From assembly GCF_001038625.1 (NCBI RefSeq), contig NZ_CP011803.1, forward strand, positions 3,658,001-3,722,000: 64,000 nucleotides of DNA, in the 5' to 3' direction. Below are positions 27,301-35,364 of the stretch, piece by piece (position 1 is the stretch's first letter; each line of letters begins with the position of its first letter). The stretch is from Clostridium carboxidivorans P7 (GTDB lineage Bacteria; Bacillota; Clostridia; Clostridiales; Clostridiaceae). The notes under the pieces are model-generated. The model saw nothing but the letters and a program-made list of their open reading frames with translations. It did not search any database and was not told where the DNA came from. The translations under genes and the position numbers were made by a program.

Positions 27301-27472
27301 CTATTTCAACTTTTATATTATCTAGTTTGCATAAGTAAATATATTTAAGATATTCTTGTACAATCTTTAAATTTGTTTTTACCTCTCTTAATTGTTCATT
27401 TATTTCATTTTCTTCTTGAGTATAAAAAGCTTTCGTGTCTACTGAATATATTTTTACTTGTTTATTTAACAT
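24332..27472 (-). CDS. Single-chain two-barrel RNA polymerase, YonO / eukaryotic RdRP-like
   Basis: 1046 aa. Landmarks of the QDE-1/YonO group of DPBB polymerases, in order: FFTASAGQIRQKK (about 228-240), recalling the 'F..SsSQLR' motif of cellular RdRPs; HSDGCGWV (about 393-400), recalling 'sDGcG.i'; MIRLPWIKGLM (about 410-420), the 'R..g.KG' segment carrying a catalytic-type lysine; ERFPHLYQEHGIR (about 668-680), recalling RNAP beta-prime 'R.PtLHr.gi'; and FDCDGDHLLI (about 712-721), the metal-binding DxDGD motif, followed by LLP. A C-terminal CxxC...CxxC zinc ribbon and a basic tail (about 1005-1046) close it. B. subtilis SPbeta YonO, a DNA-dependent RNA polymerase for late genes, is the best studied relative. 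Located immediately upstream of the head operon. Confidence 0.85.
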   Translation of the reverse strand: MLNKQVKIYSVDTKAFYTQEENEINEQLREVKTNLKIVQEYLKYIYLCKLDNIKVEIDAEEHLIKAKRLKYLKYMIGALSLEQIDELKQLEEYFRAVRKVIAKDTPRANRNKEKDEQEGKVYYRLKNSEFSASSNKNQLYKELSSKKNVLKKQLEELIYKNKESNTIRELNESALIEHNIISIFESALTRTLGIETGSLSMDMLVVRIYYYDIMNSLICNGFTYNGDKYIFFTASAGQIRQKKLLLMKQCIYEKFEKTFLCGLTREDINRMGGINTNKFLSYLALNSSGTDEIITSIENIFEDEIEVSEEEQVKSTQEIKGFNIDRCIVIPDFKTEVSGVVDYISKKEVNKNFKIEERNSEGKLQKKTETRKILELQDNIVRQKMDIEIEHSDGCGWVLNTVSKVNHMIRLPWIKGLMASNNYLAWCKEFNEGNYKIKDVDGKEWDLKADNIEYVFTESQWKLNKFYQNEYKEDGTIKVYGWDKYKKAFKENNCKANICNIEPLMKKDYRKAKFSYQIWQSLVDITDEEIKKFTEPAKEYLELIYTDKDTMLKELKADESNKNKSYFQKVLSIYPELLKDPHCKTELSSKISSKKKQYKSGKFEMNAYNTFVIPDLFAWMQYVFYDKEKFNKMLENNEIGLLKDGEVSCKLFKEQTGELILERFPHLYQEHGIRTNIINELTGKWFKTNAVYTSCYDLISKLLQFDCDGDHLLIINEPERLLPIVKRNMGYGLSYKDYKNNWNMKKIVPLYYEMGKAEGQPLNSENFYNSLLNAFKSSNIGKYSNQLAKLWAKTNKDDDLTVHKVICALNNFSIDSAKTLQPAFPTENTDKLIKQLEKDKLPYFFMFAKKKNEHQVNEIGNGTVDRIAKEIETLNKQEFDYSKVGRFSYKTLMNNSKIAINNNIIEAYKELNDEKDTWFMKTDMDKQEVSSAIYDTIKYEFALACEENDVEYKDAVDMVIKYIYTDKKLKTQKKSILFTVFGEEIINNLNKNINKPLGDGYIKCQMCGKRIKKKGNRQTMCEKCSKEKRKQDKLKRQKQTREKLKN

Positions 27473-27988
27473 ATAACCCTTATCCTCCTATAAATTAAAT
27501 TATTTTTGCACGTAGTAATTATAAATCTACTTAAAAAGTGCACTACTGGTTAAACTATTTTTAGTTGTAATTTCTCAACATTAGAGAATATTTTTTAAAC
27601 AGAATTGTAAATGTGATTGTGAGAAAATTAATAAAAGATTTGATCGGCTACAGAAACGGAAAAATTTATTTTTGCGTTTTGGTAGCCATATGTCGTAGAC
27701 TTATTTGTATTTATTATTGTAGGATTATCATGTCTTTAATCATTGTAGAATTAATATGTATATAGTATAGAATTAATATGTATATATATCCGTTTTCAAG
27801 GCATTTTCATCTTATAATCGGAAAACTTTTTTGCACTTTTAAAGAAAAACCCCCTTAAAATCGTACAAAATGGTATCTTTATTATGAATTTTTGCCATAA
27901 TATCGGAATAAATAGTTATATTTTATAGAATTTTTCCTCTAAAATCGAACAAAATGCAAATGGCTTGTATCAACAGTTTAAGCCATCG
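27473..27988. repeat. Repeat-rich region between rep and polymerase genes (iteron-like)
   Basis: Three copies of an 18-bp direct repeat of the form ATTGTAGAATTAATATGT start at 27716, 27742 and 27764. Two copies of a 17-bp repeat TAAAATCG(T/A)ACAAAATG lie at 27856-27872 and 27940-27956. It is AT-rich and lies directly after the rep-like gene. This fits a Rep-binding origin or the regulated promoter of the polymerase gene. Confidence 0.5.
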
Positions 27989-29119
27989 TTACATTATTTT
28001 CTCTTGAAAATCAACCTCAACAACATTATCTTGACTTGATTGAGGTACATTAGTCATTCCATTTTGATGTGAACATTCTCTCTCACAGCCTTGGTATAAT
28101 TCAATGTCATTATTTTTAAGAGCTTTTTCATACTCATTTATATTTGTTTCAAAAACTGACATTAAATAATCTGCATCTTTTAGACATTCAAAATTCTTAC
28201 TCATAGCAATATCTTCAAAGTTTTCTTTATTATGTTTTTTAGTTTTTGCATCTCGATTGTCCTGAATTATTATATGTTGATATATCCACTCTACTCTTTC
28301 AAATAAAGGTATATAGTAGACATAATTCTTACGCTTATTTCCCTTATAGATTCCTTCTTCATCAAAAATCTGTACCATCTCATTTTTATTCGATTCATAC
28401 ACTTTTATAATCTCTAAACTATTATTAGCTAAACTACCAATATACTCTCCTATTTGGGACTTCTTTCTCCCTACAACTTCTCCAATTTGATCCATTGTTG
28501 GATAGGCATAGTGTTCCTTAAATAAGTTATAGTACATATTTCCATAAGCATCAGACTTAGGTACAGTCTGCCAATATCTATATCTAACACACAATACAGT
28601 AAATACTGCCCATTCTGCAGGAGTTACATTATTCAGAACTGCTTTAGCAAAATCAATTGGCAGAGCTTTATAGCCCTTCCCTTTCTTATCTGTAAAAGGA
28701 TAATACTCGTTATTATATGCTATAAATATCTGCAAAGGAGTATTCACATTTATGCCTTTAACTCTATTAAGTCTTATAATTTCTTGTTTATTAAATTCAA
28801 CTAAGAGTCTTTTTATATTATCAGTTGTAATTTTTTTGTTTATTTTCTCATAAATCATGTTAATAGTGGTTTCTAAAAATGAACATTCATTGTGTTTTGC
28901 TTGGCACATTAGATTCCATAATAAAAACCATCCATTAATCCCATAAATTTTTGCAATATGCTGTTCATTTATTGAATCGAATCTCAATCCAATAAAGTGT
29001 TCATAATCAATGCCATGTTTATGTTCATTTAAATCTTTATTAAGATACAAATATTTACTTCCTACTGTTTTAGTCCATTTTTCAGTTAATGCTGCAAAAC
29101 TAATTTCCTTAACACTCAT
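27989..29119 (-). CDS. Replication-initiator-like winged-helix protein
   Basis: 376 aa from ATG at 29119 (AAGGAGG upstream; the upstream in-frame ATG at 29161 lies inside a hairpin). The N-terminal half reads like a plasmid/phage Rep or DnaD-type region (HFIGLRFDSINEQHIAKIYGINGWFLLWNLM). A second wHTH is visible around 215-245 (YPTMDQIGEVVGRKKSQIGEYIGSL). The C-terminus is polar. Neighbours are ParM/ParR on one side and iteron-like repeats on the other, which supports a replication role. The precise Rep family is not identified. Confidence 0.55.
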   Translation of the reverse strand: MSVKEISFAALTEKWTKTVGSKYLYLNKDLNEHKHGIDYEHFIGLRFDSINEQHIAKIYGINGWFLLWNLMCQAKHNECSFLETTINMIYEKINKKITTDNIKRLLVEFNKQEIIRLNRVKGINVNTPLQIFIAYNNEYYPFTDKKGKGYKALPIDFAKAVLNNVTPAEWAVFTVLCVRYRYWQTVPKSDAYGNMYYNLFKEHYAYPTMDQIGEVVGRKKSQIGEYIGSLANNSLEIIKVYESNKNEMVQIFDEEGIYKGNKRKNYVYYIPLFERVEWIYQHIIIQDNRDAKTKKHNKENFEDIAMSKNFECLKDADYLMSVFETNINEYEKALKNNDIELYQGCERECSHQNGMTNVPQSSQDNVVEVDFQEKIM

Positions 29120-29136
29120 ATATATTACAACCTCCT

Positions 29137-29160
29137 TGGAGGACAGTTTAAGTCCCTCCA
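29137..29160 (-). promoter_or_regulatory. Hairpin just upstream of the rep-like RBS
   Basis: TGGAGG...CCTCCA inverted repeat with 9-bp arms (one irregularity) immediately before the AAGGAGG of the rep-like gene. The arm contains a mimic of the ribosome-binding site, so it could hide or compete with it. Confidence 0.4.
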
Positions 29161-29219
29161 TTTAAAATTATTATTTATCATAAGATTTTTAGGATTAGAG
29201 AATGGGCAATTGCCACTCT

Positions 29220-29546
29220 CTATATTTTAAAATTTCCATCATCTTCATAGCACAACCTGTCCCAGTTCTTTACTAAAGTCTTACTAAAATCTTTTGCAGT
29301 ACCGAATTTAAACTCAGATAGTTTGTCTACTACTGTCTTATTGGTTAAATCAGTAATGACTTCATTGCCCCCACCACATGTATATAATATATAGAACTCT
29401 AGTTCTTTACGACCTACTATTTTAAAATGAAATATAACATCTATATCACTGAAATCTCTGATGCTAAACTCTTTTATAGCATTTAGTGCCTTATTAAAAT
29501 TTATTGTATCTTCTATTCTACTTATTGTTTTCTTGGTTACTATCAT
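29220..29546 (-). CDS. Hypothetical 108-aa protein
   Basis: Not recognised. Alpha/beta pattern with a YILYTCGGGNEVITDL segment in the middle. Downstream of parR and upstream of rep, so it probably belongs to the maintenance transcript. Confidence 0.55.
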   Translation of the reverse strand: MIVTKKTISRIEDTINFNKALNAIKEFSIRDFSDIDVIFHFKIVGRKELEFYILYTCGGGNEVITDLTNKTVVDKLSEFKFGTAKDFSKTLVKNWDRLCYEDDGNFKI

Positions 29547-29594
29547 TGTTAGTTTTTACCTCTTATCCTTTCTCCTTTTAAAATTTCATCAAAC

Positions 29595-30143
29595 TTATTT
29601 CATAAAATGATTTTGAGATTCCATTATTGCCATTAAATCAAGTTCATTTTCATTGATATCTGTATTCTCAACTTCTTCTTCAGTTATAAAATCATCAAAG
29701 TCAATTTGGTATTTATCAGACTTATCTGTTGTTTTTTGTTGTTCTTCTATAGTATCTTTCTCAGTATCATCTGGTGTTGTGTTTAAAGTTTCTTTATCTG
29801 TTACTTCTTCCGTTACACTCTCTGTAACACTTATCGTTACATTATCAGTAACTTCCTTAGTTACGTCTAATTGTTCTTTTAACGTTACGCTATCAGTTGC
29901 ACTAGAGGTTACGTCATTAGTAACATTCTCAGTTATGTTAGAGGTTACAGTGGTAGTAGCAATATTACCACCACTGTTATTGCTTACATATTCATATAAA
30001 ATACTTTTTATTAGATTGGCTTTATTGGGTATTTTATTAAAAAAGTCATATATTTTTTCATCAACAAAATGATTTGGACATTTATCATATCCCAAAAATA
30101 AACTTATTCTTCTCTCTTTCTTTTTCTTATTCTCATCAGGCAT
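29595..30143 (-). CDS. parR: ParR-like partition adaptor
   Basis: 182 aa, starting two bases after the ParM-like stop codon, the usual parM-parR order. N-terminal 60 residues (RRISLFLGYDKCPNHFVDEKIYDFFNKIP...IKSILYEYV) fit a ribbon-helix-helix DNA-binding domain. Then comes a long Thr/Val-rich repeat region (units such as ENVTNDVTSSATDSVT, about 65-130) and an acidic tail, which in ParR family members is flexible and contacts the ParM filament. The VT repeat length is unusual. Confidence 0.7.
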   Translation of the reverse strand: MPDENKKKKERRISLFLGYDKCPNHFVDEKIYDFFNKIPNKANLIKSILYEYVSNNSGGNIATTTVTSNITENVTNDVTSSATDSVTLKEQLDVTKEVTDNVTISVTESVTEEVTDKETLNTTPDDTEKDTIEEQQKTTDKSDKYQIDFDDFITEEEVENTDINENELDLMAIMESQNHFMK

Positions 30144-30145
30144 AT

Positions 30146-31435
30146 TTATTCACCTGCAGCTATTTTATATTTAGCATCTAAAAACATTTTAGAGCCTTTC
30201 ACATTCGTAAATACTGGTTCTTTCATTATCTTGATATTACCCTTCTCAAAATTTAAACCTTGAGATTTAAATAACTCAATAGTTCCACCAGTAAAATTTA
30301 CATTTACACAGGTATCAAACTTAACAATTTTATTTGTTTCATTTAATACTTTTTTTAGGTACTTTTTTAGCAACTCTTTATCATGTGTGTAAACTCCATC
30401 TTCTATTAATTGTTGAATATTGGATGTATTTATCTCTCTATTATTAATTTTGTTTATAAGGTCTTCATAGTATTCAAAAGAACCTAACTCATCTATTGTA
30501 TCTACCATTAGAATACGATTATTTCTTGTTTTAATAACATTGATAGTTTTTGAGCCTATGTCAATTACCGATTGCATACCATTGTGATTTTCAATTAGTG
30601 GTATACTTGCAACACCCTCTAAAAACATTTCCACATTTTTTATATTTACAATTACTGTATTTTCATTATTATTAATTCTATAAGTACACATACAACTATC
30701 TTTCTCTTTTATTTTATCTATATACTCTTGAGCTTCATGCGCCTGATTTATTGGAGTAACCATAGATAAGTTTACATCAACTTCTTCAGCATCTATTTCA
30801 GATGTAAATAAACCTCTACAAATTCCATAATATAATGCAGGTATAAAATTTTTTTCTTTTTTTGAAGAACTTTCTTCAAACACATCATTATCATTAGCTA
30901 TGATATTATATCCTTGTTCATCACTTAATTGAATGTAGTCATTATCAGCCAATTTATTAGGTTGCCTTTCTTTTCTTACTTTATTAACAAAACTAAATAC
31001 TTTATCATCTATAGCTACTTTTTCATTATTGTTCCCTATGTCCACACTCAAATTTTTAGTTATTTTTTTGTTTTCCATATTTACTCCACTCTCCACTATT
31101 CTTGAATAAATTTGACTAGATATTTCTTCATCACTTAAATTTTCTTTTATCATGTCTTTAATTACGTCAACAATTTTAGAGTCTACGTCCATCCAATTTT
31201 CTTCTGTATTAGTTTTAGCTACATTAACTCTACTTAAATCAAGTGCTAAATTACCTTTTTCGTTTTCATTTCCAAGCTTATTAAATCTCCAACCTATGTT
31301 ATAGTCGATTCCAAATTCCTTGGTTAGCACACTACTTGGCTTACCCATATTTTCTGGATCTTCCAACAATACATTGTATCGAATTCCACTAATAAAATAT
31401 TTATGTTGAAAATAGAAATTTCTTTTTCTTGACAT
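30146..31435 (-). CDS. parM: ParM-like actin-fold segregation ATPase with N-terminal extension
   Basis: 429 aa. Actin-fold landmarks: LSVDIGNNNEKVA (phosphate-1 loop, about 129-141), SVIDIGSKTINVI (phosphate-2, about 275-287) and VNFTGGTIELF (adenosine motif, about 376-386). It polymerises with ATP to push plasmid copies apart via ParR. The actin core starts near residue 120, leaving a 119-residue extension unusual for ParM. An internal ATG at 31078 with GTGGAG six bases upstream would give a 310-aa protein, close to normal ParM length, so two products are possible. The annotated start has GGGAGG. Confidence 0.75.
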   Translation of the reverse strand: MSRKRNFYFQHKYFISGIRYNVLLEDPENMGKPSSVLTKEFGIDYNIGWRFNKLGNENEKGNLALDLSRVNVAKTNTEENWMDVDSKIVDVIKDMIKENLSDEEISSQIYSRIVESGVNMENKKITKNLSVDIGNNNEKVAIDDKVFSFVNKVRKERQPNKLADNDYIQLSDEQGYNIIANDNDVFEESSSKKEKNFIPALYYGICRGLFTSEIDAEEVDVNLSMVTPINQAHEAQEYIDKIKEKDSCMCTYRINNNENTVIVNIKNVEMFLEGVASIPLIENHNGMQSVIDIGSKTINVIKTRNNRILMVDTIDELGSFEYYEDLINKINNREINTSNIQQLIEDGVYTHDKELLKKYLKKVLNETNKIVKFDTCVNVNFTGGTIELFKSQGLNFEKGNIKIMKEPVFTNVKGSKMFLDAKYKIAAGE

Positions 31436-31613
31436 AGTTTTAAAATCCTCCCTTAATTAAAATTCTATATTTTTTAAAAGTAATGTATAAATAACTAAAA
31501 ACCGTATATAATATAGACAAGCAAGTTAAGTTCTAAGTTATTTATCATAATATTGCAAATAACTTCTTTATTAATTCATAAAATAATGTTCAACTTATTT
31601 CATAGGAGATATC
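31436..31613. promoter_or_regulatory. Candidate parC centromere / par promoter
   Basis: Directly upstream of the ParM-like gene. It holds repeated AAGTTA/TAACTT motifs, including inverted AAGTTATTT (31535-31543) and AAATAACTT (31557-31565). ParR binding sites in type II systems are direct repeats placed here. Also carries the leader of a plus-strand 40-aa gene. Confidence 0.4.
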
Positions 31614-31736
31614 ATGACTTTTATCGTATTGTGGTTAATACTCACATACATGGCAACATCCAAGGACAACATTGATAGTAGCACAATATTTATGTTGGTT
31701 TTGTTTGGAGTTATAATCACAATAAACTATCTCTAA
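31614..31736 (+). CDS. Small membrane peptide, 40 aa
   Basis: ATG with TAGGAGATAT upstream. Two hydrophobic segments (about 2-12 and 24-38) around a polar TSKDNIDSS loop. It is on the strand opposite to the flanking operons and is followed at once by a perfect 22-bp palindrome (31735-31756). Could be a holin-like or type I toxin-like peptide; no proof. Confidence 0.55.
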   Translation: MTFIVLWLILTYMATSKDNIDSSTIFMLVLFGVIITINYL

Positions 31737-31756
31737 TGGAGGAATATTCCTCCATT
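31735..31756. terminator. Perfect palindrome after the 40-aa gene
   Basis: Arms AATGGAGGAAT and ATTCCTCCATT, overlapping the TAA of the plus-strand gene. A short stem without a long T-tract; it may terminate or act as an operator for both strands. Confidence 0.45.
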
Positions 31757-31794
31757 GGCCTTACATATGATTAAAATTCTATTAAATACATCAT

Positions 31795-32466
31795 TTATTG
31801 CGCTTCAACATTTATACAATTACAATACCCAATAGTTCTTCTTAGCTGTTCTAGTTTCTCCTTTAATTCTTCTTCAGATAAAGTAGTTTGTATTTCAATA
31901 TCTGAAAAATCATAAAAACCTTCATCAGTGCTACTATTAGATTCCCATTCAATATCATTAAGAAGAATTATGTTATTTTCATTGCAAAAGCTGTCAATTA
32001 ATTCTGTAGCTTCTTCTTTTACTTTATTCATTTCTTCCATATGTTCATATTCCCACTCATTAGTCATATCCCCATATTCAGAGCTATCCAACCATTGCAA
32101 ATTTATTGCTATATTATAAATACTATTTAGAACTTCTTCTATTTGACCTTCAATTCTTTCTTTTCTTAAAGTAAGTATATATTCTTTTGAATAATCTTCT
32201 TCCACTAGAAAATCACTTTCAGAATCAAGTGTTATTAATTTTATAAATTTTCTTCCATCATCAAATTTAAGATCCATATTGTGAGGATTACAATAATGAT
32301 GTACATTACCACTTTCATCAAGAAATACAACTCTTTCATATCTAGTCATATCATTTCCTTCGAGAACTCCATTATAAGCTTTGTTGCCTTCTTCTAAGAT
32401 TTCATCATAGTTTTTCTGAATTAATTCTTTCCAATTTATTTTACCCACTATAGTCTTTTCCTCCAT
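31795..32466 (-). CDS. Hypothetical acidic protein, 223 aa
   Basis: Not recognised. Acidic, alpha/beta, no membrane segment; the C-terminus (QTTLSEEELKEKLEQLRRTI) is helical. RBS AAAGGGATA. Early-region gene in tandem with the 217-aa gene. Confidence 0.6.
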   Translation of the reverse strand: MEEKTIVGKINWKELIQKNYDEILEEGNKAYNGVLEGNDMTRYERVVFLDESGNVHHYCNPHNMDLKFDDGRKFIKLITLDSESDFLVEEDYSKEYILTLRKERIEGQIEEVLNSIYNIAINLQWLDSSEYGDMTNEWEYEHMEEMNKVKEEATELIDSFCNENNIILLNDIEWESNSSTDEGFYDFSDIEIQTTLSEEELKEKLEQLRRTIGYCNCINVEAQ

Positions 32467-32533
32467 CTTATCCCTTTAATATTTTTAACTGAGGGAGAAC
32501 TAAGCTCCCTCTAGATATGTTCTTAATTAACAG

Positions 32534-33187
32534 TTATATTTTTACTTTCTTCAATCCATCTTCCCAATCAATAGTTATTTTTTCATCATCAGTGTAAATA
32601 GTCATCTCCATGCATTGCATCTTATCTACCCATTTTTCTTTAATATCAATGCCAGTAATATCCTTAACATTTACAACATTAATATAACGCTCATCATCGT
32701 CTTCTTCTGTAGGTTCTGGAAACTCTTTATCACACCATAAGTAGCATTCGCTATCAATATAATAATCATTGCCATCTGGAAATTTCACTTGATCTCTTAT
32801 ATAAGTATCTAGCAACTTTTGCCATATGTTTCCTTTATATTCCGTAATATCTTTGCTTTTATATGTTAAGTTATACATAAATTCTTCAAATACAGCATCC
32901 TCAAAGCTTGTACCTTGGGATTCCATTTGATTTTCAATAGATCCATAAAATATTGTTATAGTCTTATAGTCTACATTATTTTCAAGTATATCTATTTCTA
33001 GATATTTATAGTACTGTGTTATTCCACTAGGATATGTTTCACTAGTAACCGTATGCCTTATTCTTACTTCCATATTTAATTTTGATTCAATTAGTTTTTT
33101 AGCTTTATAACATTCAGGCAAAGTTTCCTTTCTAAACTCCTCAAGTATTCTTTCCTTTTCTTGTTGTACATTAAGTATTTTTTCCAT
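32534..33187 (-). CDS. Hypothetical acidic protein, 217 aa
   Basis: Not recognised. Acidic patch PEPTEEDDDERY near residue 155; beta-rich C-terminus ending MTIYTDDEKITIDWEDGLKKVKI. RBS GAGGAGG. It shares the early region with the 223-aa gene and is preceded by a 185-bp gap with three small inverted repeats. Confidence 0.6.
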   Translation of the reverse strand: MEKILNVQQEKERILEEFRKETLPECYKAKKLIESKLNMEVRIRHTVTSETYPSGITQYYKYLEIDILENNVDYKTITIFYGSIENQMESQGTSFEDAVFEEFMYNLTYKSKDITEYKGNIWQKLLDTYIRDQVKFPDGNDYYIDSECYLWCDKEFPEPTEEDDDERYINVVNVKDITGIDIKEKWVDKMQCMEMTIYTDDEKITIDWEDGLKKVKI

Positions 33188-33373
33188 ATTAAAATATCCT
33201 CCTCTAATTTCATTTAATAATTTTAAATATTTACCTGTTTAACATACAGGTATTTGTGTGATATAATAAATTTGAATTTAATTTATATAATGTAGATGTT
33301 AAGTCTACCAAACTTAACCTACATATTAATTACATATTTTTCTCAAGATACAGGCTACCAACCTGTGTCTATT

Positions 33374-34033
33374 TTATTTATCTTTTTCCTCTTCATGTAA
33401 TTTGCCTATATCATTGTATTTAAATTCATAGTCATAAACAGTTATTATGACTTCTAAATTAATATCAAAATAAAAACTGAATTGATTCATATATTTGTCA
33501 TATGTTACCCCTCCAACAATCTCTATAGTATCAAAGATAAAATCTTCAACAATCATGTTATCATCTCTAATTATGCATCTTTCATAAATGATATCGTTTT
33601 TAACTTTTTTTTGTATGAAGACACCCCAATCATTTTCCGAACTTCTTGCATAAGTTACTGTAGGTATTTCTATGACACCTTTAGTTTCGATTGTAATACC
33701 TCCATACTCTGATCTAGCGACTTCATTTAACATATCTACCATTTTTTTAAGAGTAATTTTTTTTAAATCCAATTCTGGTATTTCTTTTTTATTTTTTATA
33801 TCATTTTTAATTTTTAACTTCTGTATTTCTATTTTATCCTCTTCATTTAGCTGCTTTTGGAAAATATCATCTGGAATATTAAATATCTTAGAAATTACAG
33901 GTAGATATTTTTTTGGTATAGGTCTGGTTCCTTTAATCCATCTATTTATATTTTGTTTTGCAATGCCCAACTTTTCACTAAGTTCTTGATGCTGCATCTC
34001 ATATAAATGTAATACATATTCTAGTCCAATCAT
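33374..34033 (-). CDS. XRE-family transcription regulator, 219 aa
   Basis: N-terminal HTH: MQHQELSEKLGIAKQNINRWIKGTRPIPKKYLPVISKIF (about 12-50). The following KLGIPDDIF-type linker and EEDKIEIQKLKIKNDI segment matches the neighbouring 228-aa XRE protein (TDLDKLEMQKAKLNNEI), so the two are tandem paralogues. C-terminal beta-rich sensor-like region (about 100-215). Own promoter: TTGACC (34104-34109, complement), 17 bp, TATTAT (34081-34086, complement). Confidence 0.8.
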   Translation of the reverse strand: MIGLEYVLHLYEMQHQELSEKLGIAKQNINRWIKGTRPIPKKYLPVISKIFNIPDDIFQKQLNEEDKIEIQKLKIKNDIKNKKEIPELDLKKITLKKMVDMLNEVARSEYGGITIETKGVIEIPTVTYARSSENDWGVFIQKKVKNDIIYERCIIRDDNMIVEDFIFDTIEIVGGVTYDKYMNQFSFYFDINLEVIITVYDYEFKYNDIGKLHEEEKDK

Positions 34034-34080
34034 TTTTTACACTCCCTTGGTTTTCTGAAACAACCTCGTTCCATGTTCTT

Positions 34081-34109
34081 ATAATATCACCTTTGGATGT
34101 ATAGGTCAA
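34081..34109 (-). promoter_or_regulatory. Promoter of the 219-aa XRE gene
   Basis: Minus-strand TTGACC, 17-bp spacer, TATTAT, about 48 bp upstream of the start codon. Confidence 0.6.
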
Positions 34110-34138
34110 CCACATTTAAGAAAATTTTTCTAATTATT

Positions 34139-34825
34139 TTATTTATCCTCATACAAATCAGCAATTTCTTGCCATTCTTTTCTATTTTCTTCATCATAAT
34201 TTTTTATAGCTTTAGCAATTTTTCTAACAAATTTATCTGAACTAACAGCTTTTCCATATGCAACTTTTACACCCAGCAGCACACTTCTTAATGTGCTATT
34301 GTAAACATTGGGATTTTTTATTAAATCCAAGAAATATTCATATAAAGATAATAATTGATTTGCATCACTTAATCCATAATCCATACAATCTTCGTCTTCT
34401 TGTGCTTTTTCAAAACACTGGTCTAGTGTATTTTTTATATTCGCCAGTAATTTTTCTTCATCAATTTGATAAGTATTCATCTCAATTGCAAGTAAAGCAC
34501 CACTATCCAATTCAGTCCTGGTTATTGTTATTTCTTCTCCTGTTTCATCATCTATTATTGTATCTTCATATTCATATTCATAATCTTTGATTTCATTATT
34601 TAATTTAGCTTTCTGCATCTCTAATTTATCTAAATCTGTAAGTTCTTTTGATATATATTTTTCTGGAATTTTAAACATATCAGATATCTGCTTTACCCTC
34701 TTATCACTTATTCTAGTTTTTCCTCCCTCATATTGAGATATAACCTGTTTACTTACTCCTAATTGTTTTGCTAAGTCTGTCATTGATAAATTAAACAACT
34801 CTCTAATATAACTTATTCCTAACAA
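34139..34825 (-). CDS. XRE-family transcription regulator, 228 aa
   Basis: HTH: FNLSMTDLAKQLGVSKQVISQYEGGKTRISDKRVKQISDMF (about 11-51). Long acidic/charged middle (about 75-105) and a helical C-terminal half. Tandem paralogue of the 219-aa protein. Its promoter overlaps one of two GTCACTTGTC repeats, so autoregulation is likely. Confidence 0.8.
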   Translation of the reverse strand: MLGISYIRELFNLSMTDLAKQLGVSKQVISQYEGGKTRISDKRVKQISDMFKIPEKYISKELTDLDKLEMQKAKLNNEIKDYEYEYEDTIIDDETGEEITITRTELDSGALLAIEMNTYQIDEEKLLANIKNTLDQCFEKAQEDEDCMDYGLSDANQLLSLYEYFLDLIKNPNVYNSTLRSVLLGVKVAYGKAVSSDKFVRKIAKAIKNYDEENRKEWQEIADLYEDK

Positions 34826-34852
34826 TTTTCTTCCTCCAAAACCAATTTACTT

Positions 34853-34910
34853 GTCACTTGTCTGTTATTTGGTATGTTTTTATAATAAATCTTTACTAGT
34901 CACTTGTCAA
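34853..34910 (-). promoter_or_regulatory. Promoter with two direct-repeat operators
   Basis: TTGACA (34905-34910, complement), 17 bp, TATTAT (34882-34887, complement). Ten-base repeat GTCACTTGTC occurs at 34853-34862 and 34899-34908, one over the -35 and one downstream of the start site: a typical repressor layout. Confidence 0.65.
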
Positions 34911-34959
34911 GTAATTTTGAAGAAAATTTTTCTATTTGCTTTTCCAGGCTATTTTGAAA

Positions 34960-35301
34960 CTAATTTAATAATCTATAACCTGTACTATTTTTATTCTTAA
35001 TAAAGTCTAACAAATTATACATGATATTATTATCTTCTGAAAAGCTCTTAATTAGATGGTATCTATGCTTTTCCTTTATACCTCCACCAGTATTTTTCCC
35101 GAATAATTTGTAAGACATGGATTCAATATCAATTTCAACCCTATAGCTCTTGTTTTTATAATTAAAAGAAATTCCATAGTCACCATTATTAATGGTTATT
35201 ATATTATGATTTTTAATATTATTATCTTCTAAAATTTTTATTATACGATTTTCATTCTGCTTTATACTATTTTCTTGTAACCATTCTTCTGCTTTATTCA
35301 T
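34960..35301 (-). CDS. Hypothetical 113-aa protein
   Basis: Not recognised. Starts MNKAEEWLQENSIKQNENRIIKILEDNNI, mixed alpha/beta, RBS AGGAGG. Early leftward operon. Confidence 0.6.
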   Translation of the reverse strand: MNKAEEWLQENSIKQNENRIIKILEDNNIKNHNIITINNGDYGISFNYKNKSYRVEIDIESMSYKLFGKNTGGGIKEKHRYHLIKSFSEDNNIMYNLLDFIKNKNSTGYRLLN

Positions 35302-35364
35302 ACTCTTCCTCCTTAAACTTCTTTTTTGAACTTTTTTGTTGGCATCTATTTATTTTTGTAAATT

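Noticed and set aside
29653..30072. Plus-strand Val/Ser-repeat ORF opposite parR
   Set aside because: Antisense shadow of the Thr/Val repeats of the ParR-like protein; no RBS and low-complexity translation.
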